Assembly: GCF_000716595.1 (NCBI RefSeq) | Contig: NZ_JNXC01000001.1 | Coordinates: 868,001 to 932,000, forward strand | DNA from: Saccharothrix sp. NRRL B-16314 | GTDB lineage: Bacteria; Actinomycetota; Actinomycetes; Mycobacteriales; Pseudonocardiaceae | DNA: 64,000 nucleotides | Direction: 5' to 3' | Shown here: piece after piece, positions 7,369-16,606 of the stretch | Numbering within the stretch: position 1 is the first letter of the stretch | How the letters are laid out: every line of letters begins with the position of its first letter | The notes under the pieces: generated by a model | The model's input: only the letters and a program-made list of their open reading frames with translations | Databases searched by the model: none | What the model was told of the DNA's origin: nothing | Position numbers and translations under genes: made by a program

Positions 7369-8880
7369 TCACACCGGGTTCAGGCCGGGGTTGCGGTCCT
7401 CGACGACGAACGACTTGAGCGTCGTGGCCTCGGCCCCGGCCGTGCGCACGTACGGCAGCGTGCGGAAGTCCGCCCGCATCTCCTGCGCGGTGAACTTCGT
7501 CCGCACGTACCCGCGCCGCCGGCTGTGCAGCTTGATGTGCGGGTTCAGCCGCAGCTGCACCTGGTCGACCGTGTCGTTGCCGTTCCCGCCGGACGTCACC
7601 GACGAGCACACCAGCTCGGTGCCGACGGTGGGTGACGCCGGGTCGTTCCAGTCCAGCTTCACGTCCGCCGCGTAGTGGGCGTGCACGTCACCGGTCAGCA
7701 CGACGGCGTTGCGCACGCCCGCGTCCACCCACCCGCGCGTCACCCGGTCGCGGGACGCGAGGTAGCCGTCCCACCCGTCCATGGAGACCTCCTTCTCCGG
7801 CCCGTCCTTGCGGTCGCGCTCGGCGAAGAACACCTGCTGGCCGAGCACGTCCCAGCGCGCCCGGGACTGGCGGAACCCGTCCAGCAGCCACGCCTCCTGC
7901 GCCGCGCCGGTGATCGAACGACCGGGCAGGGCGGCGTCCTCGCAGGTCTTCCACCCGTCGCCGCACGCCTGGTCGTCCCGGTACTGCCGGGTGTCGAGCA
8001 TGTGGAAGTTGACCAACCCGCCCCAGCCGAGCCGCCGGTACAGCTGGAGGTCGACGCCGTCGGGTCGCGCGCCCCGGCGCAGCGGCATGTTCTCGTAGTA
8101 CGCCTTGAACGCCGCCTCGCGCCGTGCCGCGAAGTTCGGGTCGGGCTGCTCGGGCACGTCGTCGGCCCAGTTGTTCTCGATCTCGTGGTCGTCCCACACC
8201 ACGACCCACGGCGCGACGGAGTGCGCGAGCTGGAGGTCGGCGTCGGTCTTGTACTGGGCGTGCCGGAGCCGGTAGTCGGCCAGCGTCCGGGTCTCCGGGC
8301 CGAGCACCGTCCGCACGTCGGCCGCCTTCGCCGCGTACTCGTACTGGTAGTCACCCAGGTGGAGGACCACGTCCGGGTGGTCCTCGGCGAGTCGCCGGTA
8401 CGCCGTGAAGTAGCCCTCGCCGTAGTGCGCGCACGACGCGAAGCACATGGTCAGGTCCTGCCCGAGCACCCACGGGTCGGGCGCGGTCCGGGTGCGGCCG
8501 ACCGGGGACAGGTGGCCGTCCACCTGGAACCGGTAGAAGTACTCGCGGCCGGGCCGCAGGCCGAACGGCTCCACGTGCACGCTGTGCCCGGCCTCCGGCT
8601 TGGCGGGCTGCACGCCGCGCCGCACGACGTGCTGGAAGCGCTCGTCCTCGGCCAATTCCCAGTGCACCGGGACGACCCGGTCTGGCATGCCGCCGAGGCC
8701 GTCCTCGGCGAGCGGCTGCGGTGCGAGGCGCGTCCACAGCACGACGCTGTCGGGGAGGGGATCGCCGGAGGCGACGCCCAACGTGAAGGGGTCGGCGAGC
8801 TTGGGGAAGCCTGCGCCCGCGGTCGCCGCGGTCGCGAGGGCCACGCCGCCGATGAGCAGGGAACGTCGGGTCACGGTCAT
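7369..8880 (-). CDS. phoD: Alkaline phosphatase D (PhoD family), Tat-exported
   Basis: A 503-residue PhoD phosphodiesterase/phosphatase. The N-terminus TRRSLLIGGVALATAATAGAG is a twin-arginine signal, so the enzyme is exported folded. Family motifs in order are FTLGVASGDPLPDSVVLWTR, FASCAHY, HLGDYQYEY, WDDHEIENNW (the DDHE metal ligands) and LTGDVHAHY. It needs Ca2+ and Fe3+ in characterised members and releases phosphate from phospho-mono/diesters outside the cell. The start is the ATG before the RR motif. It converges on the imine-reductase-like gene with a 30-bp gap. Repeated GTTCACC-like heptamers upstream suggest PhoP control. Confidence 0.93.
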   Translation of the reverse strand: MTVTRRSLLIGGVALATAATAGAGFPKLADPFTLGVASGDPLPDSVVLWTRLAPQPLAEDGLGGMPDRVVPVHWELAEDERFQHVVRRGVQPAKPEAGHSVHVEPFGLRPGREYFYRFQVDGHLSPVGRTRTAPDPWVLGQDLTMCFASCAHYGEGYFTAYRRLAEDHPDVVLHLGDYQYEYAAKAADVRTVLGPETRTLADYRLRHAQYKTDADLQLAHSVAPWVVVWDDHEIENNWADDVPEQPDPNFAARREAAFKAYYENMPLRRGARPDGVDLQLYRRLGWGGLVNFHMLDTRQYRDDQACGDGWKTCEDAALPGRSITGAAQEAWLLDGFRQSRARWDVLGQQVFFAERDRKDGPEKEVSMDGWDGYLASRDRVTRGWVDAGVRNAVVLTGDVHAHYAADVKLDWNDPASPTVGTELVCSSVTSGGNGNDTVDQVQLRLNPHIKLHSRRRGYVRTKFTAQEMRADFRTLPYVRTAGAEATTLKSFVVEDRNPGLNPV

Positions 8881-8892
8881 GCGCTCACCGTG

Positions 8893-8919
8893 ACCGAACA
8901 GAGTGGCGAACGGGTGAAC
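8893..8919 (-). promoter_or_regulatory. PHO-box-like heptamers upstream of phoD
   Basis: Read on the minus strand, GTTCACC (8919-8913), GTTCGCC (8911-8905) and GTTCGGT (8899-8893) occur just upstream of phoD. Streptomyces PhoP boxes are GTTCACC direct repeats with an 11-bp period. The first heptamer is perfect but the spacing (8 and 12) is irregular, so this is only a candidate. Confidence 0.35.
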
Positions 8920-9006
8920 GCAGGTATTACTCAGGGCATCCAGCACTCCGCAGTCCAACGAGGGGCAACCGCCGCCCCCCATCGACCGGATTGCGAGAAC
9001 ACTCGA

Positions 9007-10767
9007 ATGGACGGCATCGGCACAGGCAACCAGCGACTCGTCGACCTGGTGGACAGGCGCACCAGGCTCCACCTCGAAGACCAGACGATCATCTTCCCCT
9101 GGCGGCGACCGTGCACGGTCAAGACCCTGCTGGTCACCGACGGCGGGCTCGACTTCGGCCTCGGCGACTTCGGTCTCCAGACCTTCGTGGACATCCTGCT
9201 CAACGACGGCCGCAGCTACGTGCGGTTCGAGATCACCGTGGCCCACCTGCGGCCAGGCGTCTCCAACGCCGGCGTCATGCTGGGCGCGCCGGGCATCGCC
9301 CGCAGCATCAAGGGCTTCGCGTTCGACGACCCGAACCACTTCACGCCCACCGGCTTCGACGAGGTGTGGCTGTTCGGGATCGAGACCAACTTCCACAACG
9401 GCGGCTACCCGAACCGGTCCGGCAACCCCGGCCGCTTCCCGGCCAACCGCCTCGGCGACGCCGAGCTGAACGCGCTGACCGCGCACATGAACAAGGGCGG
9501 TGGCATCTTCGCCACCGGCGACCACGGGTCCCTCGGCAACGCCCTGTGCGGCTCGGTCGACCGGGTCCGCAACATGCGCCACTGGGCGGACTTCGGCGTC
9601 GGCGAGGTCGGCATGGGAACCGCCCGCCGCAACGACTCCAACCGGGTCGGCCACGACGCGGGCTCGCAGTTCAGCGACCAGAGCGACGACGTGCCGCAGG
9701 TGCTCGACCTGAAGCTCTACTCGACCTACGCCAACATCCTGAAGGAAGCCCGCTACCCGCACCCGGTGATGTGCGGCCGGACGGGCCGGATCGACGTCTT
9801 CCCGGACCACCCGCACGAGGGCGAGACGCGGGTGCCGTCCAGCCTGGCCGGAGCCTGCCGGGACGGCTCGCCCGAGTACCCGGACGCCACCGACGGCACG
9901 GGGCAGCTGTCACCCGAGGTCGTCGCCCGGGGCCGCGTGCCGGCGGGCAACACCGCGTCGTCGAACGCGGGCGCGAACCTCAAGCAGCCGACCGTGGCGC
10001 ACAGCTTCGGCGTGGTGTCCACCTACGACGGCCACCGCTGCGACGTCGGCCGGGTCGTCACCGACTCCACCTGGCACCACTTCGTCAACGTGAACCTGAT
10101 CGGCGTGGTCGAGGGCGGCGGGTTCGACGACTTCCCCGGCGGCGGTGGCGGCACCCCCGGCACGCACCTGTCCAAGCACACCGGGTTCCTGTACAGCCCG
10201 TCCGGCCGCAACGCCCTGGACAAGATCAAGGAGTACTACGTCAACGTCGGCGTGTGGATCGCGCCGCCGGACCGGATCACGTGCATGCGGTCGCGGTTCT
10301 GGTGGGACCTGGTCTGGTCGGACCGGCTGGTCGAGGCGACCCTCATGCAGCCGGACGCGAGCGTGGGCCGGGTGCACCTCAGCGAGCTGTTCCAGATCGG
10401 CGTGCACGCCCGTGACGTGCTCGGCAGGCAGGCGAGCGCGTGCCAGACCCTGCACTGGGTGATCGACCAGGTCGTCCAGCTCGAACCCCGGCTGCGGCCG
10501 TGGCTCGACCCGTGGGGCCCCCTCGCGGGCAAGGTGGAGAACCCGCCGATCCCGTGGCTCGACCTCGAACCGCTGGCCGACATCGCCGTCGGCGGTGCGC
10601 TGGTCGCGCTGCGCGGCGCGTTCCCGTTCCCGGAGGAGGGGGTCGACTTCGACGACAAGGCCCGTGACGTGGTCACGAAGGGTGCGGCGGAGGCGCTGAG
10701 GCGTGGTTTCGAGCAGTTCCGCGCCGACTTGGAGGGCGTCGCCGGACTGGGTGCCCGGATGGAGTGA
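9007..10767 (+). CDS. Protein of unknown function, possibly ThuA/GATase-like fold
   Basis: A 586-residue protein that I do not recognise. It has no signal peptide and no membrane segment. The N-terminal 300 residues alternate strand and helix: VKTLLVTDGGL, GFDEVWLFGIE, then LGDAELNALTAHMNKGGGIF followed by ATGDHGSLG. This order resembles the class-I glutamine-amidotransferase/ThuA fold, with a GDHG turn where ThuA proteins carry a GxH segment; this is a weak structural guess. The central part is rich in conserved-looking Trp, His and Gly (STWHHFVNVNLIG, HTGFLYSPSGRNALDKI). The C-terminus is helical. It stands alone, divergent from phoD and upstream of groES. No clear ribosome-binding site precedes the ATG. 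Confidence 0.7.
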   Translation: MDGIGTGNQRLVDLVDRRTRLHLEDQTIIFPWRRPCTVKTLLVTDGGLDFGLGDFGLQTFVDILLNDGRSYVRFEITVAHLRPGVSNAGVMLGAPGIARSIKGFAFDDPNHFTPTGFDEVWLFGIETNFHNGGYPNRSGNPGRFPANRLGDAELNALTAHMNKGGGIFATGDHGSLGNALCGSVDRVRNMRHWADFGVGEVGMGTARRNDSNRVGHDAGSQFSDQSDDVPQVLDLKLYSTYANILKEARYPHPVMCGRTGRIDVFPDHPHEGETRVPSSLAGACRDGSPEYPDATDGTGQLSPEVVARGRVPAGNTASSNAGANLKQPTVAHSFGVVSTYDGHRCDVGRVVTDSTWHHFVNVNLIGVVEGGGFDDFPGGGGGTPGTHLSKHTGFLYSPSGRNALDKIKEYYVNVGVWIAPPDRITCMRSRFWWDLVWSDRLVEATLMQPDASVGRVHLSELFQIGVHARDVLGRQASACQTLHWVIDQVVQLEPRLRPWLDPWGPLAGKVENPPIPWLDLEPLADIAVGGALVALRGAFPFPEEGVDFDDKARDVVTKGAAEALRRGFEQFRADLEGVAGLGARME

Positions 10768-10785
10768 CGGGGGCTCGTTGAACCG

Positions 10786-10812
10786 TTGGCACTCGCATGG
10801 GTAGAGTGCTAG
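10786..10812. promoter_or_regulatory. CIRCE operator of groES-groEL1
   Basis: TTGGCACTC, nine bases, GAGTGCTAG: this matches the CIRCE consensus (TTAGCACTC-N9-GAGTGCTAA) at 16 of 18 arm positions. CIRCE is bound by the HrcA repressor, so groES-groEL1 should be heat-inducible through HrcA. It lies about 100 bp upstream of the groES start. Confidence 0.93.
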
Positions 10813-10913
10813 ATGCACGGCACCAGCAACCGCCCCGACCCCCGCGACGGCGGGGTGGCAGGAGCCGTAAACGCAACCTGCCAACGCTTTCGACGACCGT
10901 GGAGGTCAGCCCG

Positions 10914-11207
10914 GTGAGCGTGAACATCAAGCCGCTCGAGGACAAGATCGTCGTCCAGGCCAGTGAGGCCGAGACCACGACCGCTTCCGGCCTCGTGATC
11001 CCGGACACCGCGAAGGAGAAGCCCCAGGAGGGCAAGGTCATCGCGGTGGGCCCCGGCCGGATCGACGACAAGGGCAACCGCGTCCCGGTGGACGTGGCTG
11101 TCGGCGACGTCGTCATCTACTCGAAGTACGGCGGCACCGAGGTCAAGTACAACGGCGAGGAGTACCTCATCCTCTCCGCCCGCGACGTGCTGGCCGTCAT
11201 CAACTGA
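10914..11207 (+). CDS. groES: Co-chaperonin GroES
   Basis: A 97-residue GroES of normal length. It begins [20 protein letters not shown]. The mobile loop [20 protein letters not shown], which docks onto GroEL, and the ending [19 protein letters not shown] are as expected. It caps the GroEL cavity in ATP-driven folding. The GTG start is fixed by GGAGG at 10901-10905, eight bases upstream. An HrcA/CIRCE site lies upstream and groEL1 follows after 82 bp that contain a strong hairpin. Confidence 0.97.
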   Translation: MSVNIKPLEDKIVVQASEAETTTASGLVIPDTAKEKPQEGKVIAVGPGRIDDKGNRVPVDVAVGDVVIYSKYGGTEVKYNGEEYLILSARDVLAVIN

Positions 11208-11227
11208 CGATCGGCTGACACGCAAGG

Positions 11228-11265
11228 CGCCCCGGCGAACCCCATCACCGGGGCTTCCCGGGGCG
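11228..11265 (+). terminator. Hairpin between groES and groEL1
   Basis: CGCCCCGG at 11228-11235 pairs perfectly with CCGGGGCG at 11258-11265, followed by TTT, in the 82-bp spacer of the groES-groEL1 operon. It could partly terminate transcription, or act as an mRNA processing or stability element that gives more GroES than GroEL1. Confidence 0.6.
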
Positions 11266-11286
11266 TTTCGCATCAAGAGAGGTTAA

Positions 11287-12909
<1,623 letters not shown>

Positions 12910-12961
12910 TCAACCGGCCGTCGACTCGGCGGCCGGTGTTCCGGCTGGTCGGATCGGCAGC

Positions 12962-13009
12962 GAACGCGGAGGGGCGGCACCCAGCGAGGTGCCGCCCCTC
13001 CGTGCGTTC
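12962..13009. terminator. Bidirectional terminator between groEL1 and whiB3
   Basis: GGAGGGGCGGCAC (12968-12980) pairs with GTGCCGCCCCTCC (12989-13001) around an 8-nt loop. The stem is extended by GAACGC/GCGTTC with a 2-nt bulge. It sits between convergent groEL1 and whiB3 and should terminate both. Confidence 0.85.
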
Positions 13010-13040
13010 GGCGCGTCGGTGCCCGGTCTGCCCGTTCCGC

Positions 13041-13337
13041 TCAAGCAGGCGTCAACTGCCGCTTGCGCGCCTTGATGATGCTGTCCCGCTCGGACTCCGA
13101 GAGACCACCCCAGATCCCGTACGGCTCCTGCACCGCCAAGGCGTGCCGCCGACACATCTCCAGCACCGGGCACGACAGGCACACGGCCTTCGCCCGTGCC
13201 TCCCGCCGTGCCCGTGCCGGTCCGCGCTCCCCGTCCGGGTGGAAGAAGAACGCGCTGTCCATCCCGCGGCACGAGCCGCGCATCTGCCAGTCCCACAGAT
13301 CCGCGTTGGGACCGGGAAGCCTTCGGGTGTCCGCCAT
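13041..13337 (-). CDS. whiB3: WhiB-family regulator, WhiB3/WhiD type
   Basis: A 98-residue Wbl protein. Four cysteines (Cys23, Cys53, Cys56, Cys62) would ligate a [4Fe-4S] cluster, followed by the turn motif GIWGGLSESER and a basic tail KARKRQL. The N-terminus LPGPNADLWDWQMRGSCRGM and the segment SAFFFHPDGERG match mycobacterial WhiB3 and Streptomyces WhiD closely. Such proteins bind the principal sigma factor and control redox response or late sporulation. AAGGAGG lies eight bases before the ATG. Its position beside groEL1 is the same as in Mycobacterium tuberculosis. Orthology is inferred from recalled sequence, not from a search. Confidence 0.92.
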   Translation of the reverse strand: MADTRRLPGPNADLWDWQMRGSCRGMDSAFFFHPDGERGPARARREARAKAVCLSCPVLEMCRRHALAVQEPYGIWGGLSESERDSIIKARKRQLTPA

Positions 13338-13523
13338 CGAGACCGCCTCCTTGGCCCATGGACGTGAACTGCTCCATTCGGCTTAATGGTGATCCACCGT
13401 AGAACCGCGCCAAAACTTGTTCAAGGGGGTGCGGGGGCATTTTCCGGCAATTCATACGATGGGTGAGCGGTCGGTGCCCGTCCCGGAGTTGCCGGTGACG
13501 GCAGGTGAACGGACGATGTCAGC

Positions 13524-14534
13524 GTGATGACGCCCCCCGACCACACCGGGACCGTGCCGGAAGGCGATCCGGAAACCATTGCGGCAGAAGACGATCCAGC
13601 GCATTCGGTGACCCTCTCGGTGGCCGCCGTCGCCCGCAGGCTCGGTGTCGCGCCGGCCACCCTGCGCACGTGGGACCGCCGGTACGGCCTCGGACCGAGC
13701 GATCACACGACCGGGCGACACAGGAAGTACGCGCCACTCGATGTAGCACGCCTCGAGCTGATGCAGCGGGCCCTGCTGCGCGGGGCGTCGTCCGCCGAGG
13801 CCGCCAAGTACGCCCTCGCGAGCCCCGTGCGCCCGGCGCGGGTGGCCGGGCCGGCGTTGCTGACCGGCGGTGAGCTGGACGGGGTGTCGGGCTCGGCCGG
13901 TGGTCGCGGGCTCAGGTTGCAGGCGGCGAACCGCCGGGCGCGCGGGGTGGGGCGGGCGGCGCTGGCGATGGACTCGGCGGCCGTGCAGACGCTGCTGGCC
14001 GACGCGATCGAGGTGGACGGCGTGGTGGCGGCGTGGGACGAGGTGGTCCGCCCGGTGATGTCCGCGCTGGCGGCGAGGTGGGACCAGTCGGGCGCGGGGG
14101 TGGAGGTGTCGCACCTGGTGGAGGAGTGCGTGCTGGCCGCCGTGCTCCGCGCGACACCGGTCGTGACCAGCCCGCGCAACCACCGGCCCGTGCTGCTGGC
14201 GTGCATGCCGGACGAGCGGCACAACCTGCCGCTCTACCCGTTGGCGGCGGTGCTGGCGCAGCGGGGGATCGGTGCCAGGCAGTTGGGGGCGGCGCTGCCG
14301 TCGGACGCGCTGGCCGTGGCCGTGCGCCGCACCGCGCCGTCGGCGGTGGTGCTCTGGGCGCAGCTCTCGCGCTACGCCGATCCGGGTGTCGTGGCGGCCC
14401 TGCCGAGGACCCGCCAGCAGGTGCGCGTGTTCGCCGGCGGCCCCGGCTGGGAGCGCGGCGTCGTGCCGCAGCCGGCGGAGCGCATCAACGACCTGGCGTC
14501 CGCGGCGGACGCCGTGGAACGTGCCGTCTGCTGA
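13524..14534 (+). CDS. MerR-type regulator with B12-binding-like domain
   Basis: A 336-residue regulator. Residues about 30-100 are a MerR winged helix (TLSVAAVARRLGVAPATLRTWDRRYGL, here split: TLSVAAVARR and LGVAPATLRTWDRRYGLGPS). Residues about 150-220 form a helical bundle, and the rest resembles a cobalamin-binding Rossmann domain. In CarH/LitR photoreceptors that domain has a His ligand in an E/DxH motif; here PDERHNLPLYPLAAVLAQRG keeps a histidine but not the full DxHxxG signature. It may therefore sense light or cobalamin, or may have lost the ligand. GTG 13524 and ATG 13527 are adjacent start options with weak ribosome-binding sequence. It is divergent from whiB3. Confidence 0.75.
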   Translation: MMTPPDHTGTVPEGDPETIAAEDDPAHSVTLSVAAVARRLGVAPATLRTWDRRYGLGPSDHTTGRHRKYAPLDVARLELMQRALLRGASSAEAAKYALASPVRPARVAGPALLTGGELDGVSGSAGGRGLRLQAANRRARGVGRAALAMDSAAVQTLLADAIEVDGVVAAWDEVVRPVMSALAARWDQSGAGVEVSHLVEECVLAAVLRATPVVTSPRNHRPVLLACMPDERHNLPLYPLAAVLAQRGIGARQLGAALPSDALAVAVRRTAPSAVVLWAQLSRYADPGVVAALPRTRQQVRVFAGGPGWERGVVPQPAERINDLASAADAVERAVC

Positions 14535-14612
14535 CCCACCCCACCCCGTCCCACCCCGCCCGGTTCGCCACGCGGCTGGTCGGTGACGTTCTCAGGCCGC
14601 CGGCTCGTGGTC

Positions 14613-14759
14613 CCCGAGTGGTGGCCTCGCGGTGCCCGAGTGGTGGACTCGGGCCTGGACTCGCGGGTTCGGATAGTCGACTCGCGAGGCTTCGGCGGTC
14701 GGTCAGGTGGCGGTCGGTCAGGTGGGCTGTCGGTCAGGTGGGCGGGGTGGGTCAGGTGG
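14613..14759. repeat. Short direct repeats in the gap upstream of the Rv3415c-like gene
   Basis: CCCGAGTGGTGG occurs at 14613-14624 and 14635-14646. GGTCAGGTGG occurs four times, at 14701-14710, 14716-14725, 14732-14741 and 14750-14759, spaced 15, 16 and 18 bp apart. The array runs into the start region of the following gene and makes its start uncertain. It may be slippage-derived or a set of regulator sites. Confidence 0.75.
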
Positions 14760-15658
14760 GCTGGTTGCGACAGGTGGCGTTCGGGGACCGGCCGGGGGAC
14801 GAGGTCTGGGGCGCGCTGGCCGGTGGGGTCGAGGAGCGGTGGTTGGCCGCCGTGGCGCTGGGCGGGCAGGGGCATTACGCGGCGGCTGCCGGGGTGCTGG
14901 GTGACGTGATGCGGGCCGGAGGGCTGTTCGGGTCCTTGGCGGCTTCCACGTTGGCCTCGCACCGGCGGCAGCTGGGCGGGCACGCGGCGGCGCGAAGCCT
15001 CGACGGGCGGGCGCTGGCCCTGGTGACCGCTGCCGAGGGCGAGAGCGGTGACGCGGACGACGTCGACCTGGCCGGCGCGCGGGCCGACGCGTTGTTGGGG
15101 TTGGCCGCCGACGCGGTGGGCGCGGGGCGGCTGGTCGAGGCCCGGCGACTGCACGCGAGGGTCGAGCCGCGCGGTTGGCGCAGCCGGGTGCGGCACCAGT
15201 GGCTGGCGGCCGAGATCGCGTTGGCCGGCGGTCACGCGGAGCAGGCGGTGCGCCCGGCCGAGGTGGCCGCCGCGACCGCCCGGGAGGCCGGCGCGACGCG
15301 ACACATCCTCAAGTCCGACCTCGTCCTGGGGACCGCACTCGTGGTGTGGGGGACACCCGAAAGCGTTGGCCGAGGCCTCGACCTGCTGTACTGTGACTTA
15401 AATCACACGCACCGGAGCGGCCTGATCTCGTTGATCTGGCCGACGGCGCTCGTCCTGGCGAACGCCCAGGCTGACCGCAGTATTGCGGGAAGCGAAAACG
15501 TGAAGGACAGCGCCAAAAACGCTCTGAGCTGCGTGTTGCGCAGAGCCGACCCGCTCGGTCGCCACCTCGCCGCACTCTCGCCGTGGATCCCGACTGCGCT
15601 GCTCCGTTCCGGGGAACCCCCGAACGCAGATGCTGAGACGAACTTCTTGACGGATTAA
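14756..15658 (+). CDS. Conserved protein of unknown function (Rv3415c-like position)
   Basis: About 300 residues, soluble, mostly helical and Ala/Arg-rich, with TPR-like patterns such as GAGRLVEARRLHARVEPRGW and ALAGGHAEQAVRPAEVAAAT. The later part (LGTALVVWGTPESVGRGLDLL, GLISLIWPTALVLAN) looks like a packed helical core. I recognise no catalytic motif. The position between the whiB3 and sigD genes matches mycobacterial Rv3415c, also of unknown function. The start is unclear because of the repeats: GTG 14747, GTG 14756, TTG 14765 and GTG 14774 are all possible and none has a good ribosome-binding site. It probably reads on towards bldM, 80 bp downstream. Confidence 0.6.
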   Translation: MGWLRQVAFGDRPGDEVWGALAGGVEERWLAAVALGGQGHYAAAAGVLGDVMRAGGLFGSLAASTLASHRRQLGGHAAARSLDGRALALVTAAEGESGDADDVDLAGARADALLGLAADAVGAGRLVEARRLHARVEPRGWRSRVRHQWLAAEIALAGGHAEQAVRPAEVAAATAREAGATRHILKSDLVLGTALVVWGTPESVGRGLDLLYCDLNHTHRSGLISLIWPTALVLANAQADRSIAGSENVKDSAKNALSCVLRRADPLGRHLAALSPWIPTALLRSGEPPNADAETNFLTD

Positions 15659-15686
15659 GCACCGGATCGTGTCAAGGTTCGGCCTC

Positions 15687-15692
15687 TAGCGT
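15687..15692 (+). promoter_or_regulatory. Possible -10 element of bldM
   Basis: TAGCGT, about 46 bp upstream of the bldM start, fits the actinobacterial TANNNT -10 element. No clear -35 is seen. Confidence 0.35.
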
Positions 15693-15738
15693 CCGATAGG
15701 GGATGTGGAACGTCACTCGGCTGCAGGAAGGAGTCCCC

Positions 15739-16335
15739 GTGACCACGGTCCTTATTTGCGACGACCGGCGCAGTGTGCGGGAGGGTCTCACCCGCGTGAT
15801 GTCGGCTGTCCCAGGGGTTAGCCGCATCGACTGCGTAGCGCACGGTGACGAGTTGTTGGCTCGGTTCTCTCGGCAGCCGGTCGACGTCGTACTGGTTGGC
15901 ACCCAGCGCGCCGTCCCGACCGGGGTCGAAGCGACCCGACGACTCGTCTCGGCCAACCCGCAGGCAAACGTCATCGTCTTCGGCGCACCGGACGACGCGG
16001 GCAGCATCGCCGCGGCGATCGCCGGCGGCGCCCGCGGCTACCTCCGCTGGGACGCCTCGCGCCCCGAGCTGGTGGCCGCGCTGGCGCACACGCTCGCGAG
16101 CACCAGCGTGCCCGCGCCGCGGCAACCGTCGGACCCGGGCGTCCAGCTCACCGAGCGCGAGCTCCAGGTGTTGCGCGGGATGAGCCAGGGCAAGAGCAAC
16201 GGGCAGATCGGGCGCGAGCTCTACCTGTCCGAGGACACGGTGAAGACGCACGCCCGCCGCTTGTTCCGCAAGCTGGGTGTGCGGGACCGCGCGCAGGCCG
16301 TGGCACACGGCTTCCGCCGCGGTCTCGTCTCGTAG
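15739..16335 (+). CDS. bldM: BldM-like orphan response regulator with degenerate receiver
   Basis: A 198-residue NarL/LuxR-type regulator. The C-terminal helix-turn-helix (LTERELQVLRGMSQGKSNGQ, then IGRELYLSEDTVKTHARRLF) is very like Streptomyces BldM, which also maps between groEL1 and guaB and controls aerial mycelium and spore genes, alone or with WhiI. The receiver keeps the acidic pair (CDD) but the phospho-acceptor is Gly54 (VVLVGTQ), the conserved Thr/Ser is Gly (VIVFGAP) and the conserved Lys is Trp (GYLRWD). Phosphorylation in the usual way is therefore impossible. GGAAGGAG at 15726-15733 fixes the GTG start, 5 nt away. Naming as BldM is inferred from recalled sequence and context. 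Confidence 0.85.
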   Translation: MTTVLICDDRRSVREGLTRVMSAVPGVSRIDCVAHGDELLARFSRQPVDVVLVGTQRAVPTGVEATRRLVSANPQANVIVFGAPDDAGSIAAAIAGGARGYLRWDASRPELVAALAHTLASTSVPAPRQPSDPGVQLTERELQVLRGMSQGKSNGQIGRELYLSEDTVKTHARRLFRKLGVRDRAQAVAHGFRRGLVS

Positions 16336-16397
16336 GCCTGAGAGGACCTGCGGGGCCCCGTAAGACGGGTCACACCGGCACTCCCGACCTTCCCGGG

Positions 16398-16429
16398 CCG
16401 GCCCGGCGACGCCACTGTCGCCGGGCCGG
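16398..16429 (+). terminator. Terminator after bldM
   Basis: CCGGCCCGGCGAC (16398-16410) and GTCGCCGGGCCGG (16417-16429) form a perfect 13-bp stem with a 6-nt loop, 60 bp past the bldM stop. Confidence 0.8.
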
Positions 16430-16606
16430 TTCGCGTTCCCGGCGTGTCGCCTGGTCGGACTAGGTCCAAAGACCCCTTCATGACCCCGTTGCCGTGCTTT
16501 GGGGCGCGCGACCGGTACGGTAAGCATCACCGGTACGGGCGACGTCGATCGTCCCGTGCTGTTCTATGTCGTACGCCTACGCGTAACACCAGGGCAGTTG
16601 TCTGCG

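Noticed and set aside
3241..8880. Secondary-metabolite gene cluster around the AfsR-like regulator
   Set aside because: No PKS, NRPS, terpene or RiPP enzymes lie within range. Neighbours are tsaD, a single reductase and phoD.
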